From Lachnospiraceae bacterium (GTDB lineage Bacteria > Bacillota > Clostridia > Lachnospirales > Lachnospiraceae), in contig JAGBEO010000004.1 in assembly GCA_017936885.1 (NCBI GenBank), forward strand, positions 1-64,000: 64,000 nt of DNA, written 5' to 3'. Positions 52,262-60,692 of this stretch are shown here, one piece after another (position 1 is the first letter of the stretch; each line of letters opens with the position of its first letter). The notes below the pieces were generated by a model. It did no database searches. It had not been told where the DNA came from and was given only the letters and a program-made list of their open reading frames with translations. Both the position numbers and the translations under genes were made by a program.

Positions 52262-53137
52262 TTATTTGCCGCGCTCTGCCATCAGAATCTCGATTTCCTG
52301 CTCGTTGATGCCGACCATAGCCTCACCGAGATCTTCGGATAGTTCTGCGATCAGTTTGCTGTCCTGATAGTTGGTTACTGCCTTCACAATCGCTGCGGCA
52401 CGTTTCTTCGGATCACCGGACTTGAAGATACCGGAACCTACGAACACGCCTTCCGCACCAAGCTGCATCATCAATGCCGCATCTGCGGGAGTAGCCACGC
52501 CGCCTGCCGCGAAATTAACTACCGGAAGTCTGCCGTTATCGTGTACATATTCTACTAACTCATAAGGTACTGCGAGCTGTTTTGCTTCCTCGAACAATTC
52601 ATCTTTTCTCATGGAAGTGATCTTGGCTATCTCGCTGTTCATCTTACGCATATGGCGTACTGCCTGCACTACATCGCCTGTTCCCGGCTCACCCTTGGTA
52701 CGGATCATGGATGCACCCTCATTGATTCGACGGAGTGCCTCTCCTAAATCTTTAGCACCGCACACGAAAGGTACTTTGAAATCCCTTTTATTGATATGGT
52801 ACACATCATCTGCCGGAGATAATACTTCACTTTCATCGATATAATCAATCTCAATTGCCTCTAAAATCTGCGCCTCTACAAAGTGACCGATACGGCACTT
52901 GGCCATAACCGGAATGGAAACTGCCTCCTGAATCCCTTTGATCATCTTCGGGTCGCTCATTCTGGACACACCGCCTGCCGCACGGATATCTGCCGGTATT
53001 CTCTCCAATGCCATAACCGCACATGCTCCTGCTTCCTCGGCGATTCGTGCCTGTTCCGGTGTGGTAACGTCCATGATAACGCCGCCCTTTAACATCTGCG
53101 CCAACTGCTTATTCAATGCATATCTTTCTTCACTCAT
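52262..53137 (-). CDS. pdxS: Pyridoxal 5-phosphate synthase lyase subunit
   Basis: A 291-aa TIM-barrel enzyme making PLP from ribulose/ribose 5-phosphate, glyceraldehyde 3-phosphate and ammonia. [36 protein letters not shown] is the highly conserved N-terminus. [11 protein letters not shown] carries the first Schiff-base Lys region and [20 protein letters not shown] the second. ATG at 53137 follows ACGGAGG. The presence of pdxST means the organism does not need DXP for vitamin B6. Confidence 0.97.
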   Translation of the reverse strand: MSEERYALNKQLAQMLKGGVIMDVTTPEQARIAEEAGACAVMALERIPADIRAAGGVSRMSDPKMIKGIQEAVSIPVMAKCRIGHFVEAQILEAIEIDYIDESEVLSPADDVYHINKRDFKVPFVCGAKDLGEALRRINEGASMIRTKGEPGTGDVVQAVRHMRKMNSEIAKITSMRKDELFEEAKQLAVPYELVEYVHDNGRLPVVNFAAGGVATPADAALMMQLGAEGVFVGSGIFKSGDPKKRAAAIVKAVTNYQDSKLIAELSEDLGEAMVGINEQEIEILMAERGK

Positions 53138-53327
53138 AGTTTCCTCCGTTCCGAGGCTTATGCCCCTGTCAATTATCATTCTGCAGCATAAACACAATTT
53201 GTGTGGAAGAAGCTTCGCCTGCGAAATGCAAAATCACTTAGTTAAGTCCTTTTAAGCTTGTGAGTTTCTTCACACTTTTGATAAGGATTATATACGCGTG
53301 ATGGCATTGTGGAAATATCCAGTTTTG

Positions 53328-53414
53328 TTATTTTGGACCATACCAGTTTAATATTTGCAGATCAATCAACATACTGATTGCTAAAATCAACTGTACTGTT
53401 TCCTCTTCGAACAT
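53328..53414 (-). CDS. Possible 28-aa hydrophobic small protein
   Basis: ATG at 53414 follows AGAGGTGAT at good spacing and opens a 28-codon frame (MFEEETVQLILAISMLIDLQ, ILNWYGPK) with one short hydrophobic stretch. It begins 10 nt after the stop of the decayed nuclease gene. It may be a real small protein or a leftover of the decayed locus. Confidence 0.35.
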   Translation of the reverse strand: MFEEETVQLILAISMLIDLQILNWYGPK

Positions 53415-53423
53415 GATATGACA

Positions 53424-54232
53424 TCACCTCTTTGTATCATCCTGCATCACACTGCATATTTTCTCTGCATCAAAGCTGTCTGTTTTCTTCTGCACCGCAG
53501 CGATTTTCTCAATGACAGATACTTCTTCCTCCAGTTCCTCTGCGATCACCCTAATATGCTTTCCTTTCTGAATTTTCTTACATACCAACTCTACCAGCTT
53601 AAGCTGCTGCCCTTTCGCAGTCCCGATTTCAACACCTTCTAATTTCATATCTTCAAACGCTTTACACAAACTGAACTTCTTCTCTCCCGTCTCTGTCATA
53701 TGATATTCCTCCGAAAACTTAATATTTGCCACCGATTCCAACAGTGCTTTCGTCTCTGCATTCATACTGTCGTACGCTTCCGGATCAGCATTGATGATTG
53801 CCTCAAGCTTTTCCTTCTCATCTGCATACCGTATAACCTCAAATACTTGCTTTAACTCCGTATGAAACTCTTCAAATCTGTCATTGCACCCGATGCCTCA
53901 TACTCCCGCATCTTCTGTTTCCACTGCTTATGATATCCCAGACTCTCAGAAAGCATATTCCTAAGAACCATTCTATAATCTACATAGTTCTGATTTTCAA
54001 TTGCTAAAATATGGATTTTGACTCCTCTCCACATCCGGGTCTTATCTGCAACAGTCTTAACATTTTGAGCAACACCGGCTTCTTTTCCAAGAAAAACAGA
54101 CTGTGCATCCACCGGTTCTAACTCATCCGGTCTTACCACCTGCTTTCCGTGAAAAAGCGCCCCGTTTACCTGATCTGCAAATCTGCGGTCATCATCCAAA
54201 TAATCAAATTGATACTCGTCCTTCTTACCCAT
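53424..54232 (-). pseudogene. Decayed Rpn/PD-(D/E)XK recombination-promoting nuclease gene
   Basis: The N-terminal part (54232-53852) starts MGKKDEYQFDYLDDDRRFADQVNGALFHGKQVVRPDEL and includes the nuclease-like IENQNYVDYRMVLRNMLSE. It ends in a frame shift at LKSFIRS. The C-terminal part continues in another frame from EEFHTELKQVFEVIRYADEKEKLEAII through FSLCKAFEDMKLEGVEIGTAKGQQLKLVELVCKKIQKGKHIRVIAEEL to 53424. From memory, intact relatives have about 80 more residues at the join (VTLVLYYG region), so there is an internal deletion plus a frameshift. The product would be inactive. Confidence 0.8.
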
Positions 54233-54449
54233 ACGGCAACCTCCCTTATTTTTTTGTCACATAAGGGATTCTATAAGAACACTTGACATGTCATCAGATA
54301 TGATATCAGAACTTTAGACTCCCAGATATGTTATATACAACTATAACATCATAGAGTTCTTTTGTAAAGAGTAAATATATACTTTATTTCGTTTATTTAG
54401 AGGAATTTCTTATATAGAATTCGACAAATATAATTAAAACCAATATCTG

Positions 54450-55220
54450 CTATCTACCAATCAAATCCTTCACCACCTCACCGGCAATCATCAATCCAAC
54501 TACCGATGGTACAAATGCTATACTGCCCGGAATTGCGCGCCGGGATATAGTTTTTATCTCTTCATCCATAGAACAGCCGCCGCTATGCTCTGGCCTATCC
54601 GTCACCATGTCGGGTGTCATATTTTCGATTGGTTTGATCGGCTCCTCTTCAGAATAAACCACTTTCAGCCGATCCACACCACGCTTTTTTAATTCCCTGC
54701 GCATAACCTTCGCCAAAGGACAGACCTTGGTCTGATAGATATCTGCCACCTGAAATCTTCCGGCATCCAGTTTATTACCGGCACCCATACTGCTGATAAT
54801 CGGTACATTCTTCTCCTGCGCCTTCATAACCAGTTCAATCTTCGCCGTCACGGTGTCCACCGCATCCACAATATAATCGTATTCCCCAAAGGGAAACCGA
54901 TCGGAATTTTCCGGCAGGAAAAAACACTGATGAACCCGCACCTCTGCCTCCGGGTTAATATCATGAATCCGTTCTTTCATCACTTCTGTTTTATATTGTC
55001 CCACCGTCTTGTGCGTGGCTATAATCTGACGATTTAAGTTTGTCAGACATACCTTATCATCATCAATCAGATCAAAAGCACCTACGCCGCTTCTTGCCAG
55101 AGCTTCACAGACATAGCCGCCCACGCCGCCTACGCCGAACACTGCCACACGGGACGCTTTCAGCCTATCCATTGCTTCTTTTCCTAATAAAATTTCTGTT
55201 CTGGAAAATTGATTCTCCAT
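54450..55220 (-). CDS. tcdA: tRNA threonylcarbamoyladenosine dehydratase
   Basis: A 256-aa E1-like ATP-dependent enzyme that cyclises t6A37 to ct6A. The nucleotide-binding FGVGGVGGYVCEALARSGVGAFDLIDDD, the adenylation-site LNRQIIATHKTVGQYK, IVDAVDTVTAKIELV and MGAGNKLD are family motifs. The catalytic Cys may be in EHSGGCSMDEE. It is a single gene with its own AT-rich upstream region; a HAD gene follows upstream on the same strand. Confidence 0.9.
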   Translation of the reverse strand: MENQFSRTEILLGKEAMDRLKASRVAVFGVGGVGGYVCEALARSGVGAFDLIDDDKVCLTNLNRQIIATHKTVGQYKTEVMKERIHDINPEAEVRVHQCFFLPENSDRFPFGEYDYIVDAVDTVTAKIELVMKAQEKNVPIISSMGAGNKLDAGRFQVADIYQTKVCPLAKVMRRELKKRGVDRLKVVYSEEEPIKPIENMTPDMVTDRPEHSGGCSMDEEIKTISRRAIPGSIAFVPSVVGLMIAGEVVKDLIGR

Positions 55221-55324
55221 GCTATCCGCTCCATACCTGTATCAAAATTCTTTATATCTAATAATCATGCCTTTCTCTCAGCTTACCGCCTTTTGTGTAT
55301 ACTATGCAGCACCGCGCAAATATC

Positions 55325-55930
55325 TTAAGCATCCACGCCCAGCTTCCTAAGCTCTTCTATCGCCTGTGCCTGATTTTGAAAATGAATCGTATGGATACCG
55401 AACTTCTCTGCGCCATCCAGATTGCGCAGCGTATCATCCATGAATACACACTCTTCCGGCTTTAACTCATAGCGGTCAATCAGAAGCTGATATATCTCCG
55501 GCATGGGCTTAATCACCTTATCCTGATAGGACAAAATACCGCCGTCTAAATACGGGATAAAATCAAGTGCGTGAGCGCATTCCTTTTCTGCCTTATGGGA
55601 AAAATTGGACAAATACAGACAGCGGTATCCCTTTGCCTTCAGCTCCTTGATCCACCCAATAGCATAATCGTTGCGTCTGACAATGTTCTTTACATTTGCA
55701 AGAACCTTACGAATATCCATCTCGATCTCCGGATCACTTTCAATAAAACTCTCCAGAATCTCCCGATCCGACATGACACCTCTGTCATACTCATTCCACT
55801 TCTGATTCAGAACCGTAGCTGCAGCTATCCGCTCCACCATTGCCTCATCATAGCCAAAGCTTTCAAAGTGCTCCTTCCATGTAAAATCGGCAAGCACATT
55901 ACCGATATCAAATATAATGGTTGTAATCAT
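55325..55930 (-). CDS. HAD-superfamily hydrolase, subfamily IA
   Basis: A 201-aa phosphatase-like protein. Motif I is FDIGNVLADF; here the second position, normally Asp, is Gly-Asn (D-x-G-N-V), a pattern typical of the YihX/epoxide-hydrolase-N-like group. Motif II is LYLSNFS, motif III is KVIKPMPEIYQLL and motif IV is CVFMDDTLRNLDGAEKFG. YihX-type members hydrolyse glucose-1-phosphate. One RGTTTACATAA copy lies 16 nt upstream of the start. Confidence 0.88.
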   Translation of the reverse strand: MITTIIFDIGNVLADFTWKEHFESFGYDEAMVERIAAATVLNQKWNEYDRGVMSDREILESFIESDPEIEMDIRKVLANVKNIVRRNDYAIGWIKELKAKGYRCLYLSNFSHKAEKECAHALDFIPYLDGGILSYQDKVIKPMPEIYQLLIDRYELKPEECVFMDDTLRNLDGAEKFGIHTIHFQNQAQAIEELRKLGVDA

Positions 55931-55985
55931 AACTTATCTCCTTTTGGTTTACATAACATGTTAACATATTGATCCTTATTCCTTC

Positions 55986-56879
55986 TCAACTGACATCCGC
56001 ATACACAAGTTCTAACAGATTCTTCGCAGCTGCCGACATCGGATTTTTCCCGTTCGTTACCACGCAGAAATGCCTCTTCGGTATGATCTGATTGAAACGC
56101 AGTTCAAAAAGCTGTCCGGAATCCAGATATTCTCCGGCAAAATCACGTACAACACAGCCAACCCCTAGATTGCGAAGCGTAAACTGGACGATCATATCAC
56201 TGGTTGCCAGCTCAAATTCCGGCTTGATCTCCACATGATTCTGTTTCAAAAAACCGTCTATATAACTTCTGCTGCTGGTCTCTCCTTCTAAGCAGATAAT
56301 CGGCATATGTTCCAATTCCTGCAAATCCAGCATCCTGTTTTTATAGGGAATAAACTTTCTGCCTGCCACAAAAACATCTTCAATTTCCCGCACAATGATC
56401 GCCTGAATATCTTCTCCTGCATCAAAGGGTGTGCTGACGACACCGAAATCGATGATCCCATCCCGCAGGTTACGCAAAGTTTCGGGGGTAGGCGCATTCG
56501 TCACCACCACCTTAATTCCGGGATACATCTCATGAAAATGCTCCAGATAAGGCAGCAGATAATACTGCAAAGTCATATCGCTGGCGCCGATATGGATTTC
56601 GCCCAGATCCAGATTTAACATCTGCCGTACTTTTTGCTCACCTAATAAAATCTGCTCATAGCCTTTTGCGACATAACTATAAAGCATTTCTCCCTCTTTC
56701 GTCAACTTCACGCCTTTGGATGCCCTCGTAAATAGTTTCACGCCAAGCGCTGTCTCAAGCTGCCTAACGGACTGACTGACCGCAGGCTGGGAAATTGCCA
56801 GTTCGCCTGCTGCCGCCGTTAGACTTTTATGTTTTGCAACGTAATAAAATACTTTATAATATTCCAGATTATTTATCAT
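55986..56879 (-). CDS. LysR-family transcriptional regulator
   Basis: A 297-aa regulator of the CysB/CysL-like branch. The HTH is NLEYYKVFYYVAKHKSLTAAAGELAISQPAVSQSVRQLETALGVKLFTR. The effector domain spans ~90-295 (EIHIGASDMTLQYYLLPYLEHFHEMYPGIKVVV). No divergent partner gene is adjacent. The 56880-57310 gap upstream is AT-rich and may hold its operator. The target is unknown. Confidence 0.9.
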   Translation of the reverse strand: MINNLEYYKVFYYVAKHKSLTAAAGELAISQPAVSQSVRQLETALGVKLFTRASKGVKLTKEGEMLYSYVAKGYEQILLGEQKVRQMLNLDLGEIHIGASDMTLQYYLLPYLEHFHEMYPGIKVVVTNAPTPETLRNLRDGIIDFGVVSTPFDAGEDIQAIIVREIEDVFVAGRKFIPYKNRMLDLQELEHMPIICLEGETSSRSYIDGFLKQNHVEIKPEFELATSDMIVQFTLRNLGVGCVVRDFAGEYLDSGQLFELRFNQIIPKRHFCVVTNGKNPMSAAAKNLLELVYADVS

Positions 56880-57310
56880 GTACTTTCCTCAAAATGCAAT
56901 GATTTTCTTTCACATTAATCTCCAGCTGTTCCACTCCATAACCAGTAAGAGCAACATAACATATCCTATAAGAAAACAGGCAGACATAAAAAATCATTAA
57001 ATTCATTTTCCACATTTCCCACATCCGAATAAATAGAATAATATCCATCTTCCATTCCAAGGTGTTTGGTGCAATGCTGCCTGCCCCTCCAATCTATAAT
57101 TAAAACGATATATGATCAATACCAAAATCTACAACACATTGTATCATAAAATATATAGCCATATCTATAAAACTTTTATTGTACTGTAAAAAGGGAGAAA
57201 AAGAATATAACGAAGAATGGCATAACACAACACAAAGAAAAGGTCAGCCCACGCTGACCTTTCCAACAACATAATCTGAATTTCAATAGCTGTCCAAAAC
57301 AACCAAACTC
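56880..57310 (-). terminator. AT-rich gap containing the purA terminator (57238-57262)
   Basis: AAAGGTCAGC (57239-57248) and GCTGACCTTT (57253-57262) form a perfect 10-bp stem; on the minus strand it runs into TTTTC, 49 nt after the purA stop. The remainder (56880-57230) is AT-rich, with short frames lacking ribosome binding sites and no repeat I can name. Confidence 0.75.
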
Positions 57311-58603
57311 TTACTTACTAAGGGCACTCTTACGATAGATAATATCATTTCTGCCCGGACCGTTGGATACCATGGTGATCGGATAACCGATCTGCTCCTC
57401 AATAAATTCCACATACTTACGGCAGTTCTCCGGCAGCTCCTCATAGGTCTTAATACCGCGGATATCACACTTCCAGCCCGGCAATGTCTTTAATACCGGT
57501 TTAGCCTTCTCCAGCTTGTGGGTAACCGGGAAATCCGTAGTGACTTCGCCGTCCACTTCATAACCTACGCAGACCGGAATCTCGTCCAGATAGCCGAGCA
57601 CATCCAATACGGTAAATGCTACATCTGTTGTACCCTGTAAGCGGCAGCCATATTTAGAAGCCACACAGTCAAACCATCCCATACGACGTGGGCGACCTGT
57701 CGTAGCGCCGAACTCACCGCCGTCGCCGCCTCGTCTTCTCAACTCATCTGCCTCATCCCCGAAAATCTCTGATACGAAAGCGCCTGCTCCGACTGCGGAA
57801 GAATATGCCTTACATACAGTCACAATCTGCTTGATCTCATAAGGCGGGATTCCCGCACCGATAGCACCGTAAGCAGCCAAAGTGGAAGAAGAAGTAACCA
57901 TCGGATAAATACCGTGATCAGGGTCTTTTAACGTACCAAGCTGTCCCTCTAACAGAATAGTCTTTCCATCCTTGATCGCCTGATCCAGATAAGAAGAAAC
58001 ATCACAGACATAAGGCGCGATCATTTCTTTATATTCATGAAGGGTAGCAAGCAGTTCTTCCGGCACGATCAGCGGTTTATGATACAAATGCTCTAACAAA
58101 ACATTCTTGGTTTCGCAGATCCGCACTACCTTTTCTTTTAACAGTTCCTCGTCAAACAACTCACTGACCTGGAATCCGATTTTCGCATATTTATCAGAAT
58201 AAAAAGGTGCAATACCCGATTTGGTAGAACCGAAGGATTTACCGCCCAGTCTTTCTTCCTCGTACTGATCAAACAAAATGTGGTACGGCATTACCATCTG
58301 GCATCTGTCGGATACGAGTATTTTCGGCATCGGCACATCCCTGTCCGTAATGGATTTGATTTCATTGAAAAGGATCGGAATATTGAGTGCCACACCATTT
58401 CCGATAATACTTGTCGTATGACTATAGAAAACACCGGAAGGTAAGGTATGAAGCGCAAACTTGCCGTAATTGTTCACAATCGTGTGACCTGCGTTTGCAC
58501 CGCCCTGAAAACGTACGATAATGTCGGCTTTTTCTGCCAGCATATCCGTAATCTTTCCTTTTCCTTCATCGCCCCAGTTAGCGCCTACTACTGCTTTGAC
58601 CAT
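57311..58603 (-). CDS. purA: Adenylosuccinate synthetase
   Basis: A 430-aa GTP-dependent ligase making adenylosuccinate from IMP and aspartate, the committed step to AMP. The N-terminal GANWGDEGKGKITDMLAEKADIIVRFQGGANAGHTIV, the switch region GNGVALNIPILFNEI and the nucleotide-specific VGAGAFVSEI and RPRRMGWFD are intact. It ends close to a strong terminator. The upstream gene on the strand, rarA, has its own terminator, so purA has a separate promoter in 58604-58690. Confidence 0.96.
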   Translation of the reverse strand: MVKAVVGANWGDEGKGKITDMLAEKADIIVRFQGGANAGHTIVNNYGKFALHTLPSGVFYSHTTSIIGNGVALNIPILFNEIKSITDRDVPMPKILVSDRCQMVMPYHILFDQYEEERLGGKSFGSTKSGIAPFYSDKYAKIGFQVSELFDEELLKEKVVRICETKNVLLEHLYHKPLIVPEELLATLHEYKEMIAPYVCDVSSYLDQAIKDGKTILLEGQLGTLKDPDHGIYPMVTSSSTLAAYGAIGAGIPPYEIKQIVTVCKAYSSAVGAGAFVSEIFGDEADELRRRGGDGGEFGATTGRPRRMGWFDCVASKYGCRLQGTTDVAFTVLDVLGYLDEIPVCVGYEVDGEVTTDFPVTHKLEKAKPVLKTLPGWKCDIRGIKTYEELPENCRKYVEFIEEQIGYPITMVSNGPGRNDIIYRKSALSK

Positions 58604-58689
58604 ATTTGTCCTCCACTCTTTCTATTATGTTTCGTGCGGTAATCTTTGCATGATATCTCACATCCAATCCGATATGCGCACATAACAAA

Positions 58690-58711
58690 GACGGGTTGTA
58701 AAAAACCCGTC
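58690..58711 (-). terminator. Terminator between rarA and purA
   Basis: GACGGGTT and AACCCGTC form an 8-bp stem with a 6-nt loop, flanked on the minus strand by CTTTG. The 58712-58850 stretch is AT-rich and empty. Confidence 0.65.
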
Positions 58712-58850
58712 CTCTGTTTCTTACTTTATGATTATAGAACAAAAGTATTTATAAGTAAAATCAATATTTATTATATTTGTTATAATTATAAATTATATAA
58801 AGTCGGGCAGTATCTCCGTTTCAGAACAGACTTTCTGCCGCTTTGCAAGT

Positions 58851-60200
58851 TTATGAATTTATCTGTTTGGGGCTATCCGTTTCACAATGTTCTCTCTTCC
58901 ATGTACGTATTTCTTCCAAGCGCTCTTTCACCCGTTGCTCCTCACCCTCTGCAGTAGGAAAATAATACCGGATTCCCCGCATGGATTCCGGCAGACATTC
59001 CATATTCGTCAGCTTTTCCTCCGCATTATGGGCATATTGATAACCCTTTCCATATTCCAAATCTTCCATCAATTTCGTCGGTGCGTTCCGAAGTTGTAAC
59101 GGCACCGGCTCTGCATTCCCGTTCCTGATATCTTCCTTGCATCGCTCACAGGCAACATACAGGGCATTGGATTTGGGCGCCATGGCAAGATACGTCACCG
59201 CATGGGTCAGGTGCACATCACATTCGGGAACACCAAGAAAATGACACGCCTGATAAGCTGCCACCGCCACCTGCAGCGCATGGGAGTCTGCCATGCCGAT
59301 ATCCTCACTGGCAAAGCGAACCAGTCTCCTTGCAATATAGAGCGGATTTTCCCCACCCTCCAACATTCTGAGCATCCAGTAAATTGCCGCATCTGGATCA
59401 CTGTTTCTCATAGACTTATGCAGCGCGGAAATAAGATTATAATGTTCTTCTCCCGCCTTATCATAGAGCAGGGATTTCCGATTGATGCACTGCGCCATAT
59501 CTTCTTTCGTCACAAGGATGCGTCCCTCCTGGGTCATCTCCCCGTTTAACACAACCATTTCCAGCGTATTCAAAGCGCTTCTGGCATCTCCGTTTGCAAA
59601 AGCCGCAATCGCCTGAAGCTGTGACTCCGTTATTTCAATGTCCATGTTTCCGAAACCGGACGGACTATGAAGCGCATTTTGAAGAAGCTTTACCAGATCA
59701 GACTCCTCTAAAGCCTTTAATACAAACACCCTGCATCTGGATAAAAGAGCGCTGTTAATCTCGAAAGAGGGATTCTCCGTTGTGGCGCCGATCAAAATAA
59801 TACTGCCTTTCTCCACAAAGGGCAAAAAAGCATCCTGCTGTGCCTTATTAAATCTGTGGATCTCGTCTACAAACAGGATCGTTTTCGTACCGTAATGCCG
59901 GTTGGCTTCCGCCTGCTCCATGACCCCGCGAATCTCTTTGATGCCGCTTGTTACCGCGGAGAAATCAATGAAAGATGCTTTCGTCCGGTTGGCAATGATC
60001 CGCGCCAGAGTCGTTTTGCCCACTCCCGGCGGTCCCCAAAAGATCATGGACGAAATCTGGTCACTCTCAATCAGCCGTCTGAGCACCTTTCCCCGTCCTA
60101 ACAGATGCGTCTGTCCTACATATTCGTCTAATGTCTGCGGTCTTAGCTTTGCTGCCAAAGGCTGGGGCATTTCTATGTCAAATAAAGATAGTTGATCCAT
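58851..60200 (-). CDS. rarA: Replication-associated recombination protein A (RarA/MgsA AAA+ ATPase)
   Basis: A 449-aa clamp-loader-like AAA+ ATPase acting at stalled forks. Walker A is FWGPPGVGKTTLARI, Walker B is ILFVDEIHRFNK, sensor 1 is IGATTENPSFEIN and the arginine finger region is ALLSRCRVF. The C-terminal tetramerisation domain contains SDPDAAIYWMLRMLEGGE and LEYGKGYQYAHN. ATG at 60200 follows GAAGGACAACAA; an in-frame start 7 codons earlier is weaker. It is downstream of the ArsR gene on the same strand. Confidence 0.95.
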   Translation of the reverse strand: MDQLSLFDIEMPQPLAAKLRPQTLDEYVGQTHLLGRGKVLRRLIESDQISSMIFWGPPGVGKTTLARIIANRTKASFIDFSAVTSGIKEIRGVMEQAEANRHYGTKTILFVDEIHRFNKAQQDAFLPFVEKGSIILIGATTENPSFEINSALLSRCRVFVLKALEESDLVKLLQNALHSPSGFGNMDIEITESQLQAIAAFANGDARSALNTLEMVVLNGEMTQEGRILVTKEDMAQCINRKSLLYDKAGEEHYNLISALHKSMRNSDPDAAIYWMLRMLEGGENPLYIARRLVRFASEDIGMADSHALQVAVAAYQACHFLGVPECDVHLTHAVTYLAMAPKSNALYVACERCKEDIRNGNAEPVPLQLRNAPTKLMEDLEYGKGYQYAHNAEEKLTNMECLPESMRGIRYYFPTAEGEEQRVKERLEEIRTWKREHCETDSPKQINS

Positions 60201-60284
60201 TTGTTGTCCTTCTTTCGCCAAGATTTATCCCTTTTACAATTTATGTAAACTTGGTTTGCCCATTTGAGCACCCGTTCCACTGCT

Positions 60285-60647
60285 CTATTCCAGCGGACAC
60301 GATATCTGAAACATCTCCTCGCAGGCACGGTGTACCAACTGTGCCTGCGCCGTATCCGCCAGCTTATAATAAACTTCTTTACCATCTCTCCTGCTCACGA
60401 TCAGCCCGCTTTGACGCAGAATCTTCAAATGATGTGAGACCGCCGGGTCACTCATCTCCATAGCCGCAGCGATATTACTGACGCATTCCTCACAGTGACA
60501 CAACAGCCACAAGATCCTTAGTCTTGAGCCGTCACTGATCAATTTAAAAATCTCCGCCACCTGCACACACTCTTCCTGCGCCGGAAGTTTCTCCAATACC
60601 TTATCTATTTCCTGCCCGTGATCGTGGGGCATGGTAATCTGTGCCAT
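60285..60647 (-). CDS. ArsR/SmtB-family metal-responsive repressor
   Basis: A 120-aa winged-helix repressor. The HTH is CVSNIAAAMEMSDPAVSHHLKILRQSGLIVSRRDGKEVYYKL. The helix before it carries Cys50, Cys52 and Cys55 (LLCHCEECVSN), the alpha-3 thiolate site position of CadC/ArsR sensors. The N-terminal MPHDHGQE could supply further ligands. ATG at 60647 follows GGGAGAAAGGA. It lies 45 nt after the metal ATPase, so it is probably made from the same message and represses it. Confidence 0.9.
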   Translation of the reverse strand: MAQITMPHDHGQEIDKVLEKLPAQEECVQVAEIFKLISDGSRLRILWLLCHCEECVSNIAAAMEMSDPAVSHHLKILRQSGLIVSRRDGKEVYYKLADTAQAQLVHRACEEMFQISCPLE

Positions 60648-60692
60648 TCCTTTCTCCCTTCTTCTATAACTTTTCACAGCCGATTGCGAAAT

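Noticed and set aside
56869..57060. 63-codon minus-strand frame rich in Met and Trp upstream of the LysR gene
   Set aside because: No ribosome binding site and it overlaps the LysR start; composition is that of AT-rich non-coding DNA.
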